A stretch of 35,439 bases of DNA from Holdemania filiformis DSM 12042 (GCF_000157995.1 NZ_GG657553.1:475256-510694); one strand, 5' to 3'; counted from the first letter of the stretch, positions 7,608 through 15,435 are shown. Notes: generated by a model from the sequence alone, not told the origin. Numbers and translations: made by a program.

Positions 7608-8405
7608 ATGAGTCTGTTAATTACGATTGTCTGCTTTGCAATTTCAGCGGGTATGTTGATTTCCCTGCTGACCTTGCTGAAGCGTTCTAAAAAAATGAAA
7701 AAACTGATTGCCTGCGTCGATCAAATTGGTGATGAAGCACGTTTCTTTCCCGCGATCGATCAGTTCATTGATTCCATCCAGGATCCGGAATTTGCGGCGA
7801 AGGGTGAAATTCTGAAATTGTGGGGACTGATCAAATATCAAAAGGAGCTGCCTGAAATTGAAGCGTGTCTGCAGCGGATGGATTTAAGTAAAATTATTAT
7901 TGATCCGAAGCACCGCCGTCGGAATAAGATTGGATTAAACGAAGATAGTTTTTATTATCTTTGTTTTGCGTGCAGCTTTAAGGCGTACAGTCAGAACAAC
8001 ACGGAGTTATTAAACCGCCTGCATGAAAAGGTCTTGGAAAAGGAAGATTATTTCCAGGATCAGCTGTTTTATCAGTTATATACGGCCAGTTGGAACTGGT
8101 ATACGAAGCAGGGCGACCGCGGGGAAGCGGTATTCCTGGATCTGGCGCAGGGCCTGATCAGGAAAATGAAATGTTCCCGGCAGATGCTGGATATTTACCG
8201 GAATATCGCCGCGGCTTTCTTAGCGGGGATCGCACAGGAGCGCAATGATGCGGAATTAGCGCAGCGGGTTGAAAAACCGGTGTCCAGCTGGGCGGCAACC
8301 GAAATGGGCGGCAACATTCTAAGGGATCTGGGGATCCACGAAGTGAGTCAGCTGCAGAGCTGGTCGAAACCGGAGGATGCAGAGGAAGAAAAGCCGGAAG
8401 AATAA
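7608..8405 (+). CDS. Membrane-anchored protein of unknown function
   Basis: The frame is open from 7584, but the ATG at 7608 has a GAGAGGTGA site 6 bases upstream and begins with a real membrane helix, so it is taken as the start (265 residues). An N-terminal transmembrane segment (about residues 3-25) is followed by a basic stop-transfer stretch (KRSKKMKK). A soluble, largely alpha-helical domain of about 230 residues follows, whose spacing of Leu, Ala and aromatic residues suggests helical repeats (TPR-like), and then an acidic Glu/Lys tail. The soluble part should be cytoplasmic. No catalytic motif is visible and I do not recognise a family. Confidence 0.75.
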   Translation: MSLLITIVCFAISAGMLISLLTLLKRSKKMKKLIACVDQIGDEARFFPAIDQFIDSIQDPEFAAKGEILKLWGLIKYQKELPEIEACLQRMDLSKIIIDPKHRRRNKIGLNEDSFYYLCFACSFKAYSQNNTELLNRLHEKVLEKEDYFQDQLFYQLYTASWNWYTKQGDRGEAVFLDLAQGLIRKMKCSRQMLDIYRNIAAAFLAGIAQERNDAELAQRVEKPVSSWAATEMGGNILRDLGIHEVSQLQSWSKPEDAEEEKPEE

Positions 8406-8464
8406 CGAAACAGAATTTTTTGAATTCGACGAAGCTGAGATTAATAACTCAACTGATAAAAATA

Positions 8465-8494
8465 TTGTGAAATAAACGATTCTTTGTGTATAAT
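8465..8494 (+). promoter_or_regulatory. Promoter for the tandem-repeat RNA candidate
   Basis: TTGTGA (8465-8470) lies 18 bases before a perfect TATAAT (8489-8494). No convincing coding frame follows in the next 340 bases, so the transcript is either a small RNA or a long pth leader. Confidence 0.55.
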
Positions 8495-8496
8495 AG

Positions 8497-8632
8497 AGAC
8501 AGCAGAAGGAAACTCTGTCTGCGAAAAAGTTGGAAGTCCCTCGCCTCAACGGGAGTTGAAAAAGTTGGAAGTCCCTTGCCTCAACGGGAGTTGAAAAAGT
8601 CTGGCAATCTCAAAAGAGGTTGCCCTTTTCAT
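8497..8632 (+). ncRNA. Candidate structured small RNA with two tandem 35-base repeats
   Basis: Downstream of a good promoter lies AGACAG/CTGTCT (8497-8520), a 5' hairpin. Two head-to-tail 35-base repeats follow (8524-8558 and 8559-8593, one difference), each ending in the hairpin TCAAC-GGGA-GTTGA. After them comes GGCAATCTC-AAAA-GAGGTTGCC with CTTTTC, a terminator-like hairpin ending near 8632. The order promoter, hairpins, terminator and the lack of a coding frame with a ribosome binding site argue for a noncoding transcript of about 130 bases. GGA triplets recur, two in hairpin loops. I do not recognise it as 6S, SRP RNA, tmRNA or a known riboswitch. The assignment is inferred from structure only. 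Confidence 0.5.
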
Positions 8633-8671
8633 TAGAAAAACCAGAAAAGACGAAAAATCAAGTCTGCGGAT

Positions 8672-8700
8672 AGGACAACCGGGAAGAATTCTGATATAAT
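8672..8700 (+). promoter_or_regulatory. Promoter of pth-mfd
   Basis: AGGACA (8672-8677) lies 17 bases before TATAAT (8695-8700), which has the extended TG (8692-8693). Transcription should begin near 8707, giving a leader of about 130 bases before pth. Confidence 0.65.
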
Positions 8701-8706
8701 GATCGC

Positions 8707-8837
8707 GCACGAAAAGGCCGGGATGAATTGAAATCCGGTCATTTTATGTCTTGTTGGCACAGGCGTTACTGAAATAGCGCACCCGTTCAACAAGCGGTTA
8801 AACTACGTTTATACAAAAAAGACAGGAGGAACGACTT
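8707..8837 (+). promoter_or_regulatory. Structured leader RNA of pth
   Basis: The leader contains two well-formed structures. First, GGCCGGGAT pairs with ATCCGGTC (about 8717-8741). Second, CTTGTTG (8751-8757) pairs with CAACAAG (8789-8795), enclosing a second helix GCGTTA/TAGCGC with a 6-base loop. AGGAGG before the pth ATG follows 30 bases later. Nested helices of this kind are more than a housekeeping gene needs. I do not recognise a known riboswitch consensus. Confidence 0.5.
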
Positions 8838-9401
8838 ATGAAGTTAATCGTCGGCTTAGGCAATCCCGGCCGAGAATACGAACATACCCGTCACAACGCC
8901 GGTTTCGATGTGCTGGACCGGCTGGCCGATCTGTTAAACACCGGCATCAGCCAGTCCAAGTTCAATGCGCTGATCACAACGGTGCGCACTGGTCAGGAAA
9001 CGATCCTTTTGATGAAACCCCAGACCTACATGAACAATTCCGGGGAAGCGGTCATTCAGGCCGTCCAGTTCTATAAAATCCCGGTCGATCAGATTTTGGT
9101 GATCCACGACGACCTCGATCTGCCAGTCGGTAAAATCCGCATCCGCACTTCCGGAAGTGCTGGGGGGCAGAAGGGAATGAAGAACATTATCGATCATCTG
9201 CATACTCAGGATATCGCCCGGATCCGTGTCGGGATCGACAAAAACCCGCTCATTCCGATCGTCGATTATGTGCTGGGCAAAGTCCCGGCTGATCAGCGCG
9301 AGGATTACCAGGCAGCGATTAACCACGCGGCGGAAGCGGCCAAAGCCAGTATGACGATGCCGATCAGCGACGTCATGAACCGCTTCAACCGCAGCCGATG
9401 A
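8838..9401 (+). CDS. pth: Peptidyl-tRNA hydrolase
   Basis: 187 residues, the usual length. Pth recycles peptidyl-tRNA released from stalled ribosomes by cleaving the ester between peptide and tRNA in the cytoplasm. The sequence shows the start KLIVGLGNPGREYEHTRHNAGF with the catalytic His (about residue 20) and Asn (about 10), the KPQTYMNNSG segment, the VIHDDLDLPVGKIRIR segment with the conserved Asp, and SAGGQKGMKNI. The ribosome binding site AGGAGG is 8 bases before the ATG. The stop overlaps the mfd start (ATGA), so the two are translationally coupled. In B. subtilis this gene is spoVC, and fin lies between it and mfd; fin is missing here. Confidence 0.97.
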   Translation: MKLIVGLGNPGREYEHTRHNAGFDVLDRLADLLNTGISQSKFNALITTVRTGQETILLMKPQTYMNNSGEAVIQAVQFYKIPVDQILVIHDDLDLPVGKIRIRTSGSAGGQKGMKNIIDHLHTQDIARIRVGIDKNPLIPIVDYVLGKVPADQREDYQAAINHAAEAAKASMTMPISDVMNRFNRSR

Positions 9402-12400
9402 ATTTCCTGTTAAGCCGGCTGGCAAACAATCCAGCCGTTCAGGCCTGTACGGCGCAGCAACCCTTCCTTTCCGCGTCTTCTCTGACGGAAGAGGCGCTGA
9501 TTCTGGCTGCCAGCTACGCGCAAAATCCGCGGCCGATGCTGATCGTCAAGAATAACTTATATACCGCACAGCGTCTGGCGGAGAAGCTGAAATCTCTTCT
9601 CTCTCCGCAGGTCTGCGCGCTTTTCAGCGTGGAAGAATCGCTGCGGGTGGAAGCCATCGCCGCTTCGCCGGAAGCCATGGCCGAGAAAGTTGAAACACTG
9701 AACCGGCTGCTGAACGAAGATCAACTGATCTGCGTCACCCACGCGTCGGCGTTGGTTCGCTATCTGCCCTCGCCGGCTCAGTTTAAGCTCTGTACGATTG
9801 TTTTAAAGACCGGCATGGACGTGTCGATGAACGAGCTGAAACGCACGCTGATTGCGGCTGGTTATCAACAGACCGCCCGCGTCGACCAGCCGCTGTGCTT
9901 TGCCAGCCGCGGCGGGATTATCGACATCTACTCCATTAACAGTGAAACGCCGGTGCGGATCGAATTTTTCGATACCGAGATCGACAGTATCCGCACCTTC
10001 GATATCGCCACCCAGCGCACCCTTGAAGTCAAAGCCGAAACCGAAATTGTTCCGGCATCCGACCTGCTTCTGGATGACGATCAGATAACCTTAATTCAGG
10101 AACGTGTCCGCCGCCATCTCGAGTCGCTCAAAAGTCGTTATACTCATGGCGAATACGAACAGATCGAGGGCATCATCGACCTTGATATGGAAACGATGCG
10201 CGCTCATCTGCGGGAAAGCCGCCTGTATCCTTATCTGAGCTATCTCGACGACAACAGCTCGCTGATCGACTATTGTCCTAAGGCTCAGGTTTTCCTGTCC
10301 CATCCCGATCAGATTAAAACCCATCTTCATCAACTGAGCGAGGAAACGACAGCCTATATTCAGGAAATGACGCAGGAGCTGAAAATGCTGCCGCGCTTCA
10401 CCGTCCAGCATGAATTAAACACCGTGCTCGCCGGCCGCAAGATTACGGAAATCGACAGCTTTGATTCGCTGCGCAAGGTTCCGCACGCAATGATCCGCGA
10501 GGTTGCGCTGCCCAATGAAACGCTGGCGATGAAGCTGGAAATCGCCCTGAAGGAAGGCCGCGGCCGTCAGCTGTATTTCTTCTTGCAGGAACACGAGCTG
10601 AAAGAAGTCGTGCCGATCCTCAAAGGCAAGGAAATTCCCTTCCTGATTGATGATTTTAAGCCGCGCGATGAAGGTCTGGTGCTGATCCATCAGGCGCTGG
10701 ATGAAGGGTTTGAGGCGCTTAAGGAAAACTTTGTCGTCTACACTTCCCACGAACTATTTAAGAAAAAGACCAAGCTGGGCCGCTACGCCTCCAAGTTTAA
10801 GGAAGCTGAAGCGCTGAACAGCTATCAGGAGCTGCAGCCGGGTGATTTTATCGTTCATTCCCAACACGGCGTCGGGCAATACCTTGGAATCGTGACCCGC
10901 GAGTTCAACGGCGTGCATAAAGATTTCCTGCGCGTTGTCTACAAGGGCAACGACGAGCTGTTAGTTCCGCTGGAACAATTCCGTCTGGTGCGTAAATTCG
11001 TCTCCCGTGAAGGCGTGGTGCCGAAGCTGAATAAGCTGGGCAGCCATGATTGGGAAAAGACCAAGCAGCGTTTAAAAGACAATGTCAACGAGATTGCCGA
11101 CCGCCTGGTCAAGCTGTATTCCCAGCGCGAAGAAAATATCGGCTACGCCTATGGGCCGGATACTCCGCTCCAGCAGGAATTCGAAGACGATTTTGATTAC
11201 GACCTGACGCCCGATCAGGCGCTGGCCGTGCAGGAAATCAAAAAAGACATGATGCAGCCCAAACCGATGGATCGCCTGTTGTGCGGCGACGTTGGCTTTG
11301 GCAAGACCGAGGTCGCGCTGCGGGCCGCGTTCAAGGCGATCACTGAGGGCAAGCAGGTCGCATTTTTGTGTCCGACTACGATCCTTTCTCTGCAGCACAC
11401 CGCCACGGCCATGAAGCGCTTTGAAAACTTCCCGATCCGCATCGAAGTCCTCAACCGGTTTGTTGTGGAGTCCAAACAGAAGGAAATTCTGCGTGAACTC
11501 AAGGAAGGGAAGGTCGATATGATCATCGGCACACACCGGATTCTGTCCAAAGACGTGCAGTTTCATGACCTCGGGCTGTTGGTCATCGACGAAGAACAAC
11601 GCTTCGGGGTTGAACACAAGGAAAAGATTAAGGAAATGAAAGAATCCATCGACGTGCTTTCACTTTCCGCCACGCCGATTCCGCGTACCTTGCAGATGTC
11701 GCTGATCGGCATCCGCTCCTTGTCCCAGCTGGAAACACCGCCGAGCAACCGGATGCCTGTGCAGACCTATGTCATTGAGAAAAACCGGTCGTTAGTCAAG
11801 GAAGTCATCGAGCGCGAGCTGGCTCGGCAGGGACAGGTGTTCTACCTGTTCAACAACATTCAGGAAATCTACAATGTCGCCCGCCAGATCAAGCAGGATG
11901 TGCCGGAAGCGGAAATCGCCGTCGCCCATGGCAAAATGAGCCGCGATGAAATTGAGGAAGTCATGATGCAGTTCACGGATAACGAAGTGAACGTGTTGAT
12001 CTGCACGACGATCATCGAAACGGGCATCGACATTCCCAACGCCAACACGATTCTGATTGAAAACGCCGATACCTTCGGTCTGGCGCAGCTCTATCAGATC
12101 AAAGGCCGGGTTGGCCGCAGCGACCGTATCGCTTATGCCTACCTGATGGTGCGTCCGCGCAAGCAGGTGAACGAGATCGCGCAGAAGCGCTTGCAGGCGA
12201 TCAAGGAATTTACGGAGCTGGGCAGCGGCTATAAGATCGCGATGCGGGATTTGACGATCCGCGGGGCCGGCGATTTGTTAGGTCCGAGTCAGTCCGGTTT
12301 CATTGACACCGTGGGCATCGATATGTATATTGAAATGCTGCAGGAAGCCATCGCCGAGAAGAAAGGCGAAGTCAAGCCGGAGGTCAAGGAACCTGTCCGC

Positions 12401-12841
12401 GCGCAGGTTCAGGTCGACGGCTACATTCCGAAGCAGTTCGCGCCGTTGGATTTTGAGAAAATCTCGCTCTATCAGCGGATTGACGCGACGGCGGATGAAG
12501 CGCAGCTCATGGCGCTGAAAGAAGAAACGCAGGATTATTTTGGGAAAATGCCGAAATCCGTCGGCCTGTTGTTTGAGAAGAAACGACTCGATATCCTGTT
12601 GAACGAACCGCGGATCGATTCTTTCCGCGACGTTAAAAATCAGATGGAAATTGTCTTCTCCAAAGCCTTTTCCGATCATATCGACGGCGTGAAATTATTT
12701 GAAACCTTCACCACGATTTCCAAGGATATTCAGCTCCGGTATGTGCAGGGCAAGATTATTGTCCGGCTTCCGAAAAAAGGAAATGAACTGGCGCTGGCGA
12801 TCGAAGTGTTGGATCAAAGTAAGAAACTGGAAGTTTCATAG
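9398..12841 (+). CDS. mfd: Transcription-repair coupling factor Mfd
   Basis: 1147 residues, full length. Mfd binds RNA polymerase stalled at DNA damage, pushes it off with its DNA translocase and recruits UvrA. Domains in order: N-terminal UvrB-like module (1-350), RNA-polymerase-binding CarD-like domain beginning with GDFIVHSQHGVGQYLGI near residue 478, superfamily 2 helicase motor with Walker A GDVGFGKTE near 630, DEEQ box near 730, second RecA lobe, the RG motif IRGAGDLLGPSQSGF near 954, and a C-terminal inhibitory domain. The start overlaps the pth stop by 4 bases. The following gene, spoVT, keeps the order known in spore formers. Confidence 0.98.
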   Translation: MNFLLSRLANNPAVQACTAQQPFLSASSLTEEALILAASYAQNPRPMLIVKNNLYTAQRLAEKLKSLLSPQVCALFSVEESLRVEAIAASPEAMAEKVETLNRLLNEDQLICVTHASALVRYLPSPAQFKLCTIVLKTGMDVSMNELKRTLIAAGYQQTARVDQPLCFASRGGIIDIYSINSETPVRIEFFDTEIDSIRTFDIATQRTLEVKAETEIVPASDLLLDDDQITLIQERVRRHLESLKSRYTHGEYEQIEGIIDLDMETMRAHLRESRLYPYLSYLDDNSSLIDYCPKAQVFLSHPDQIKTHLHQLSEETTAYIQEMTQELKMLPRFTVQHELNTVLAGRKITEIDSFDSLRKVPHAMIREVALPNETLAMKLEIALKEGRGRQLYFFLQEHELKEVVPILKGKEIPFLIDDFKPRDEGLVLIHQALDEGFEALKENFVVYTSHELFKKKTKLGRYASKFKEAEALNSYQELQPGDFIVHSQHGVGQYLGIVTREFNGVHKDFLRVVYKGNDELLVPLEQFRLVRKFVSREGVVPKLNKLGSHDWEKTKQRLKDNVNEIADRLVKLYSQREENIGYAYGPDTPLQQEFEDDFDYDLTPDQALAVQEIKKDMMQPKPMDRLLCGDVGFGKTEVALRAAFKAITEGKQVAFLCPTTILSLQHTATAMKRFENFPIRIEVLNRFVVESKQKEILRELKEGKVDMIIGTHRILSKDVQFHDLGLLVIDEEQRFGVEHKEKIKEMKESIDVLSLSATPIPRTLQMSLIGIRSLSQLETPPSNRMPVQTYVIEKNRSLVKEVIERELARQGQVFYLFNNIQEIYNVARQIKQDVPEAEIAVAHGKMSRDEIEEVMMQFTDNEVNVLICTTIIETGIDIPNANTILIENADTFGLAQLYQIKGRVGRSDRIAYAYLMVRPRKQVNEIAQKRLQAIKEFTELGSGYKIAMRDLTIRGAGDLLGPSQSGFIDTVGIDMYIEMLQEAIAEKKGEVKPEVKEPVRAQVQVDGYIPKQFAPLDFEKISLYQRIDATADEAQLMALKEETQDYFGKMPKSVGLLFEKKRLDILLNEPRIDSFRDVKNQMEIVFSKAFSDHIDGVKLFETFTTISKDIQLRYVQGKIIVRLPKKGNELALAIEVLDQSKKLEVS

Positions 12842-12870
12842 AATAATCCGGGGCCGGCTGTCCCATACTA
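12841..12870 (+). promoter_or_regulatory. Candidate sigma-G promoter of spoVT
   Basis: GAATA (12841-12845), an 18-base spacer, then CATACTA (12864-12870). This fits the published B. subtilis sigma-G pattern of roughly GHATR, 18 bases, CATWHTA. It lies between mfd and spoVT, and spoVT is sigma-G-dependent in B. subtilis. AAGGAG of the spoVT ribosome binding site follows 11 bases later. Confidence 0.6.
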
Positions 12871-12893
12871 TTTGTACGTAAAGGAGAGTCGGC

Positions 12894-13418
12894 ATGAAAG
12901 CAACAGGTATAGTTAGAAGACTGGATGACTTAGGGCGTTTGGTCATCCCAAAGGAAATCCGTAAAATATATAAGCTCAAGGAAGGGGATTCGATTGAATT
13001 CTTCGTTAACGAGGATTCTGAAATCGTATTGAAGAAATTCTCCGTCCTGAGCGATGAAACGGAGTCGATCACGCGGATGTGTCAGACGCTGCAGGAAGTC
13101 ACGGAACATCCGGTATTGTTTGTGGAGGACGATCAGATTTTATGCGTCGGTCAGGCGAAGCTCGACGAATGGCGCAGCCAATCATTGTCCGTGGAATTTC
13201 AGGAGTGCGTGAAGGCGTATCATGTCCGCCCGTTCGATCAGGTGCGCTTATTCGCCGCCAAGCCGGAAACCTTTAAGGGAACGATCTTCCCGGTTGCGGT
13301 GTACGGCGACTGGCTGGGAGCCTTCGTCGTGTTGGAGGAGGATACTCCGCTGCAGCCGCAGCATCTGGATATCGCGCAGGCGTTCAGCCGGCTGTTGATC
13401 CGCAATCACGAACATTAA
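12894..13418 (+). CDS. spoVT: Stage V sporulation protein T, AbrB-family regulator
   Basis: 174 residues. The N-terminal swapped-hairpin AbrB domain (about 1-50) reads MKATGIVRRLDDLGRLVIPKEIRK and is near-identical to SpoVT in the family. The C-terminal part (about 60-174) matches the GAF-like domain of SpoVT in length and position. In B. subtilis SpoVT acts in the forespore late in sporulation, tuning sigma-G-dependent genes, and affects germination. AAGGAG precedes the ATG. It lies just behind mfd, as in Bacillus, with a candidate sigma-G promoter between. Its presence supports a spore-forming host. Confidence 0.95.
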   Translation: MKATGIVRRLDDLGRLVIPKEIRKIYKLKEGDSIEFFVNEDSEIVLKKFSVLSDETESITRMCQTLQEVTEHPVLFVEDDQILCVGQAKLDEWRSQSLSVEFQECVKAYHVRPFDQVRLFAAKPETFKGTIFPVAVYGDWLGAFVVLEEDTPLQPQHLDIAQAFSRLLIRNHEH

Positions 13419-13532
13419 TTGTGTTTTTCCGGATAAGCAAACAGGGAATGACTGCTGAACAAAGCTGGAAAATCTTTATTTTAACCAAGCTGTGTCACAA
13501 GCGAAAAGCACGGCCGCTGAGCAGGTAAGCAA

Positions 13533-13596
13533 TAAAAAAACAGGCGTTTGACGCTGTCTTCGGAGTGACGAAGCGCAGAGGACGTCTGTTTTTTTG
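13533..13596 (+). terminator. Long terminator after spoVT
   Basis: AAAAAAACAGGCGT pairs with ACGTCTGTTTTTTT (one or two mismatches) around a further inner helix; T-run at the 3' end and A-run at the 5' end make it bidirectional, serving both spoVT and the opposing cupin gene. Confidence 0.75.
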
Positions 13597-13704
13597 TGGA
13601 TAAAAAACATAATGTTCTGTAATTTATACAAATTTTATCCGTGACGATGAACGTGTTCCGGATTTATTAATGATTCGACAGGTGTTCCGGTTATTCAGAA
13701 CAGG

Positions 13705-14136
13705 TCAGCGGGTGAAAAACGTTTTGCCGTCAAAGGTTTCATGACGCAGCTTTTCGTCCAGCTCCGGCGCCGCTTCCCAATCCGCATCCGCACTGCCATA
13801 TTTTACTGTGTGCAGCACTGAGCCTTCGGAAAGATAGACATTATGCGGCAGACCCGGCGGAAGCATAAAGCTGTCGTTGGGGCCTAAGCGGCGGAAGGTT
13901 AATTGTTCCGACTGCCGTAAGGCAAGCACAATCCACCCTTGTTCGACAATGTAAAATTCCCGTTTCCGGAGATGAACGTGACTGGACTGCCATCCGCTTT
14001 GTTCCGCGCTCAGCGTCAGAATATAGCTGCTTCCGGTATCCCGGGTCAGGCGAAACCGCAGCTCGCCATTATCCATTTGATGATGAACCGGCTGGATGCC
14101 AAATTCCAGCGCTTGCTTGTCAGTCAGTTTCAACAT
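13705..14136 (-). CDS. Cupin-domain protein
   Basis: 143 residues on the minus strand. A single cupin barrel is suggested by SSHVHLRKREFYIVEQGWIVLAL (cupin motif 1, near residues 50-75, with His, His and Glu as possible metal ligands) and by LGPNDSFMLPPGLPHNVYL (motif 2, near 82-101, with the His ligand). On the minus strand AAGGA lies about 7 bases before the ATG. Small single-domain cupins include sugar isomerases and metal-dependent oxygenases; the substrate is not clear here. It interrupts an otherwise conserved run of sporulation genes and is transcribed against them, so it is probably a later insertion into the block. Confidence 0.82.
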   Translation of the reverse strand: MLKLTDKQALEFGIQPVHHQMDNGELRFRLTRDTGSSYILTLSAEQSGWQSSHVHLRKREFYIVEQGWIVLALRQSEQLTFRRLGPNDSFMLPPGLPHNVYLSEGSVLHTVKYGSADADWEAAPELDEKLRHETFDGKTFFTR

Positions 14137-14233
14137 TGTTTTTCCTTCTTTCTTTCCGAACAGTATAAACCGGAAATAAGACGTTGAACAGAGGCAGGGA
14201 GAAATTATGATCGGCTCTGAAAGCAGCCCGGGA

Positions 14234-14262
14234 TTAAAATACGAACTAAACTATGGTATGAT
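14234..14262 (+). promoter_or_regulatory. Probable promoter of rqcP
   Basis: TTAAAA (14234-14239), 17-base spacer, TATGAT (14257-14262), 19 bases before the rqcP start. Moderate match only. Confidence 0.4.
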
Positions 14263-14281
14263 AGGAAACAGAGGTGATGAA

Positions 14282-14545
14282 ATGCGATTGGATAAATATT
14301 TAAAGGTGGCCCGGATCTTAAAACGCCGTACGGTTTCAAAGGACCTGGCGGATCATCAGCGCGTGCTGATCAACGGGAAAGTGGCCAAGCCAGCCAGTGA
14401 AGTCCAGGTCGGCGATCTGATCACCGTGATTTTCGGTCAGCGTCAGCTGACGGTGCGCGTGACGGAAACCGCTCAGTACACCCGCAAGGAAGACGCAGCT
14501 TCGATGTACGAAGTCGTGGAGGAAAAGCGCGTTGAGCTGGAATAA
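14282..14545 (+). CDS. rqcP: S4-domain ribosome-associated quality-control protein RqcP (YabO/Hsp15-like)
   Basis: An 87-residue protein consisting almost wholly of an S4 RNA-binding domain: MRLDKYLKVARILKRRTVSKDLAD, RVLINGKVAKPASEVQVGDLITV. In B. subtilis RqcP (YabO) binds 50S-peptidyl-tRNA complexes with RqcH and helps add C-terminal alanine tails to stalled chains. The start at 14282 is chosen over an upstream extension because GAGGTGA lies 5 bases before it and the S4 motif begins at the first residue. It occupies the same position relative to yabP and yabQ as in Bacillus. Confidence 0.92.
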   Translation: MRLDKYLKVARILKRRTVSKDLADHQRVLINGKVAKPASEVQVGDLITVIFGQRQLTVRVTETAQYTRKEDAASMYEVVEEKRVELE

Positions 14546-14568
14546 TCGAAACCTTCTGTTCATACGTT
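14540..14568 (+). promoter_or_regulatory. Candidate sigma-E promoter of yabP-yabQ
   Basis: GAATAAT (14540-14546), 14-base spacer, CATACGTT (14561-14568). Against the B. subtilis sigma-E pattern (about KMATATT, 14-15 bases, CATACAHT) this has one mismatch in each box. It overlaps the end of rqcP and lies 26 bases before yabP. In B. subtilis the yabP-yabQ pair is transcribed in the mother cell by sigma-E. Confidence 0.55.
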
Positions 14569-14593
14569 GATAAGGAACAGGAGGTTTTTCTTT

Positions 14594-14899
14594 ATGAGTG
14601 AAAGTCTGTTATCCAATCCTTTGAAATTTGAAACGAATCCGTATCATAACGTAGTGATGAAAGACCGCAAAAGTCTGGATCTGACAGGCGTTAAGCAGAT
14701 CGACAGCTTTGACAGCAACGAATTTCTTTTGGAAACCAGCCAGGGCTGGATGCTGGTGCAGGGCAAGGATCTGACGCTGGGCAAGCTGGACACAGAGCGC
14801 GGGGAGGTCAGCATCCATGGCCTGATCGACCGCCTGGAATATATCGTAAATAAAAAAGGGCCGGGCAAGGAATCCTTTTTAGGTAAGCTGCTGAAATGA
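14594..14899 (+). CDS. yabP: Sporulation protein YabP
   Basis: 101 residues. AGGAGG 10 bases before the ATG at 14594 fixes the start. The core matches the YabP/YqfC family of small beta-rich spore proteins: KDRKSLDLTGVKQIDSFDSNEFLLETSQGWMLVQGKDLTLGKLDTERGEVSIHGLIDRLEYI. YabP is made in the mother cell under sigma-E; its biochemical role is not known, though relatives take part in spore-coat or cortex assembly. It overlaps yabQ by 4 bases (ATGA). Confidence 0.93.
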   Translation: MSESLLSNPLKFETNPYHNVVMKDRKSLDLTGVKQIDSFDSNEFLLETSQGWMLVQGKDLTLGKLDTERGEVSIHGLIDRLEYIVNKKGPGKESFLGKLLK

Positions 14900-15435
14900 T
14901 TTTGCTTCCCCAGCAGTTTCAGGCGCTGGTCTATCATTTTTTCAGCGGCTGGGTATTCGCCCTGACCTGGAGCGGCATGAACCGGCTGACGTGGCATTAC
15001 CGCCGCCATTTTGTGCGCTGGGTGATCGAAACGCTTTACTTTTTTATCTTTGTCACGCTGATGTATGCCGGTCTGCTTCCGATTACCGGCGGACAGACGC
15101 AAATGTATCTGCTCGCCATCTTTGTGCTGGGCGCCGCGGTTTATCTTAAATTTTACGCCATGACATTTTCTCCCTTGTTTGAAGGGATTGTGCGCAGCAT
15201 CGTAAAGCAGCTGACCGGATTTAAGAAACAAAAAGCGAAAAGTCAGGCAGCTTTTAAGCATCATCAGGAAATCCGGCATAAGAAAAGAGACAAAAAGCGG
15301 CAGAACAGAAAGGTGAAACGTCAGAAAAAACAGAACGAAAAGCAGTTGAAGCGGCAAAAGAAAAAGGAAAAACATCAGGCTAAGCAAAACCGGAAACATC
15401 CCGGCCGCGTGATGCCGAAGGAAGAATCCGGCTAA
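14896..15435 (+). CDS. yabQ: Spore cortex biosynthesis protein YabQ-like
   Basis: 179 residues. Three to four membrane segments fill the first 105 residues (about 8-26, 47-66, 72-92 and possibly 95-110). The C-terminal 70 residues are extremely rich in Lys, Arg and Gln (repeats of the type KRQKKQNEKQLKRQKK). Position after yabP, the 4-base overlap and the membrane topology match YabQ, a mother-cell protein needed for spore cortex in B. subtilis. The basic tail is longer than I would expect and should lie in the cytoplasm, where it may contact nucleic acid or acidic membrane; that is inference. Confidence 0.83.
   Translation: MILLPQQFQALVYHFFSGWVFALTWSGMNRLTWHYRRHFVRWVIETLYFFIFVTLMYAGLLPITGGQTQMYLLAIFVLGAAVYLKFYAMTFSPLFEGIVRSIVKQLTGFKKQKAKSQAAFKHHQEIRHKKRDKKRQNRKVKRQKKQNEKQLKRQKKKEKHQAKQNRKHPGRVMPKEESG

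Noticed and set aside
8524-8593. Two 35-base repeats as a CRISPR array
   Set aside because: The copies are directly adjacent with no spacers, and no cas gene is in the window.
8707-8837. pth leader as a T-box, TPP, FMN or c-di-GMP riboswitch
   Set aside because: None of the conserved sequence blocks of those families could be found, so only an unclassified structured leader is claimed.
14644-15399. 251-codon minus-strand frame opposite yabP/yabQ
   Set aside because: It is the antisense of the Lys-rich YabQ tail and shows no start signals; the plus-strand genes are supported by synteny.
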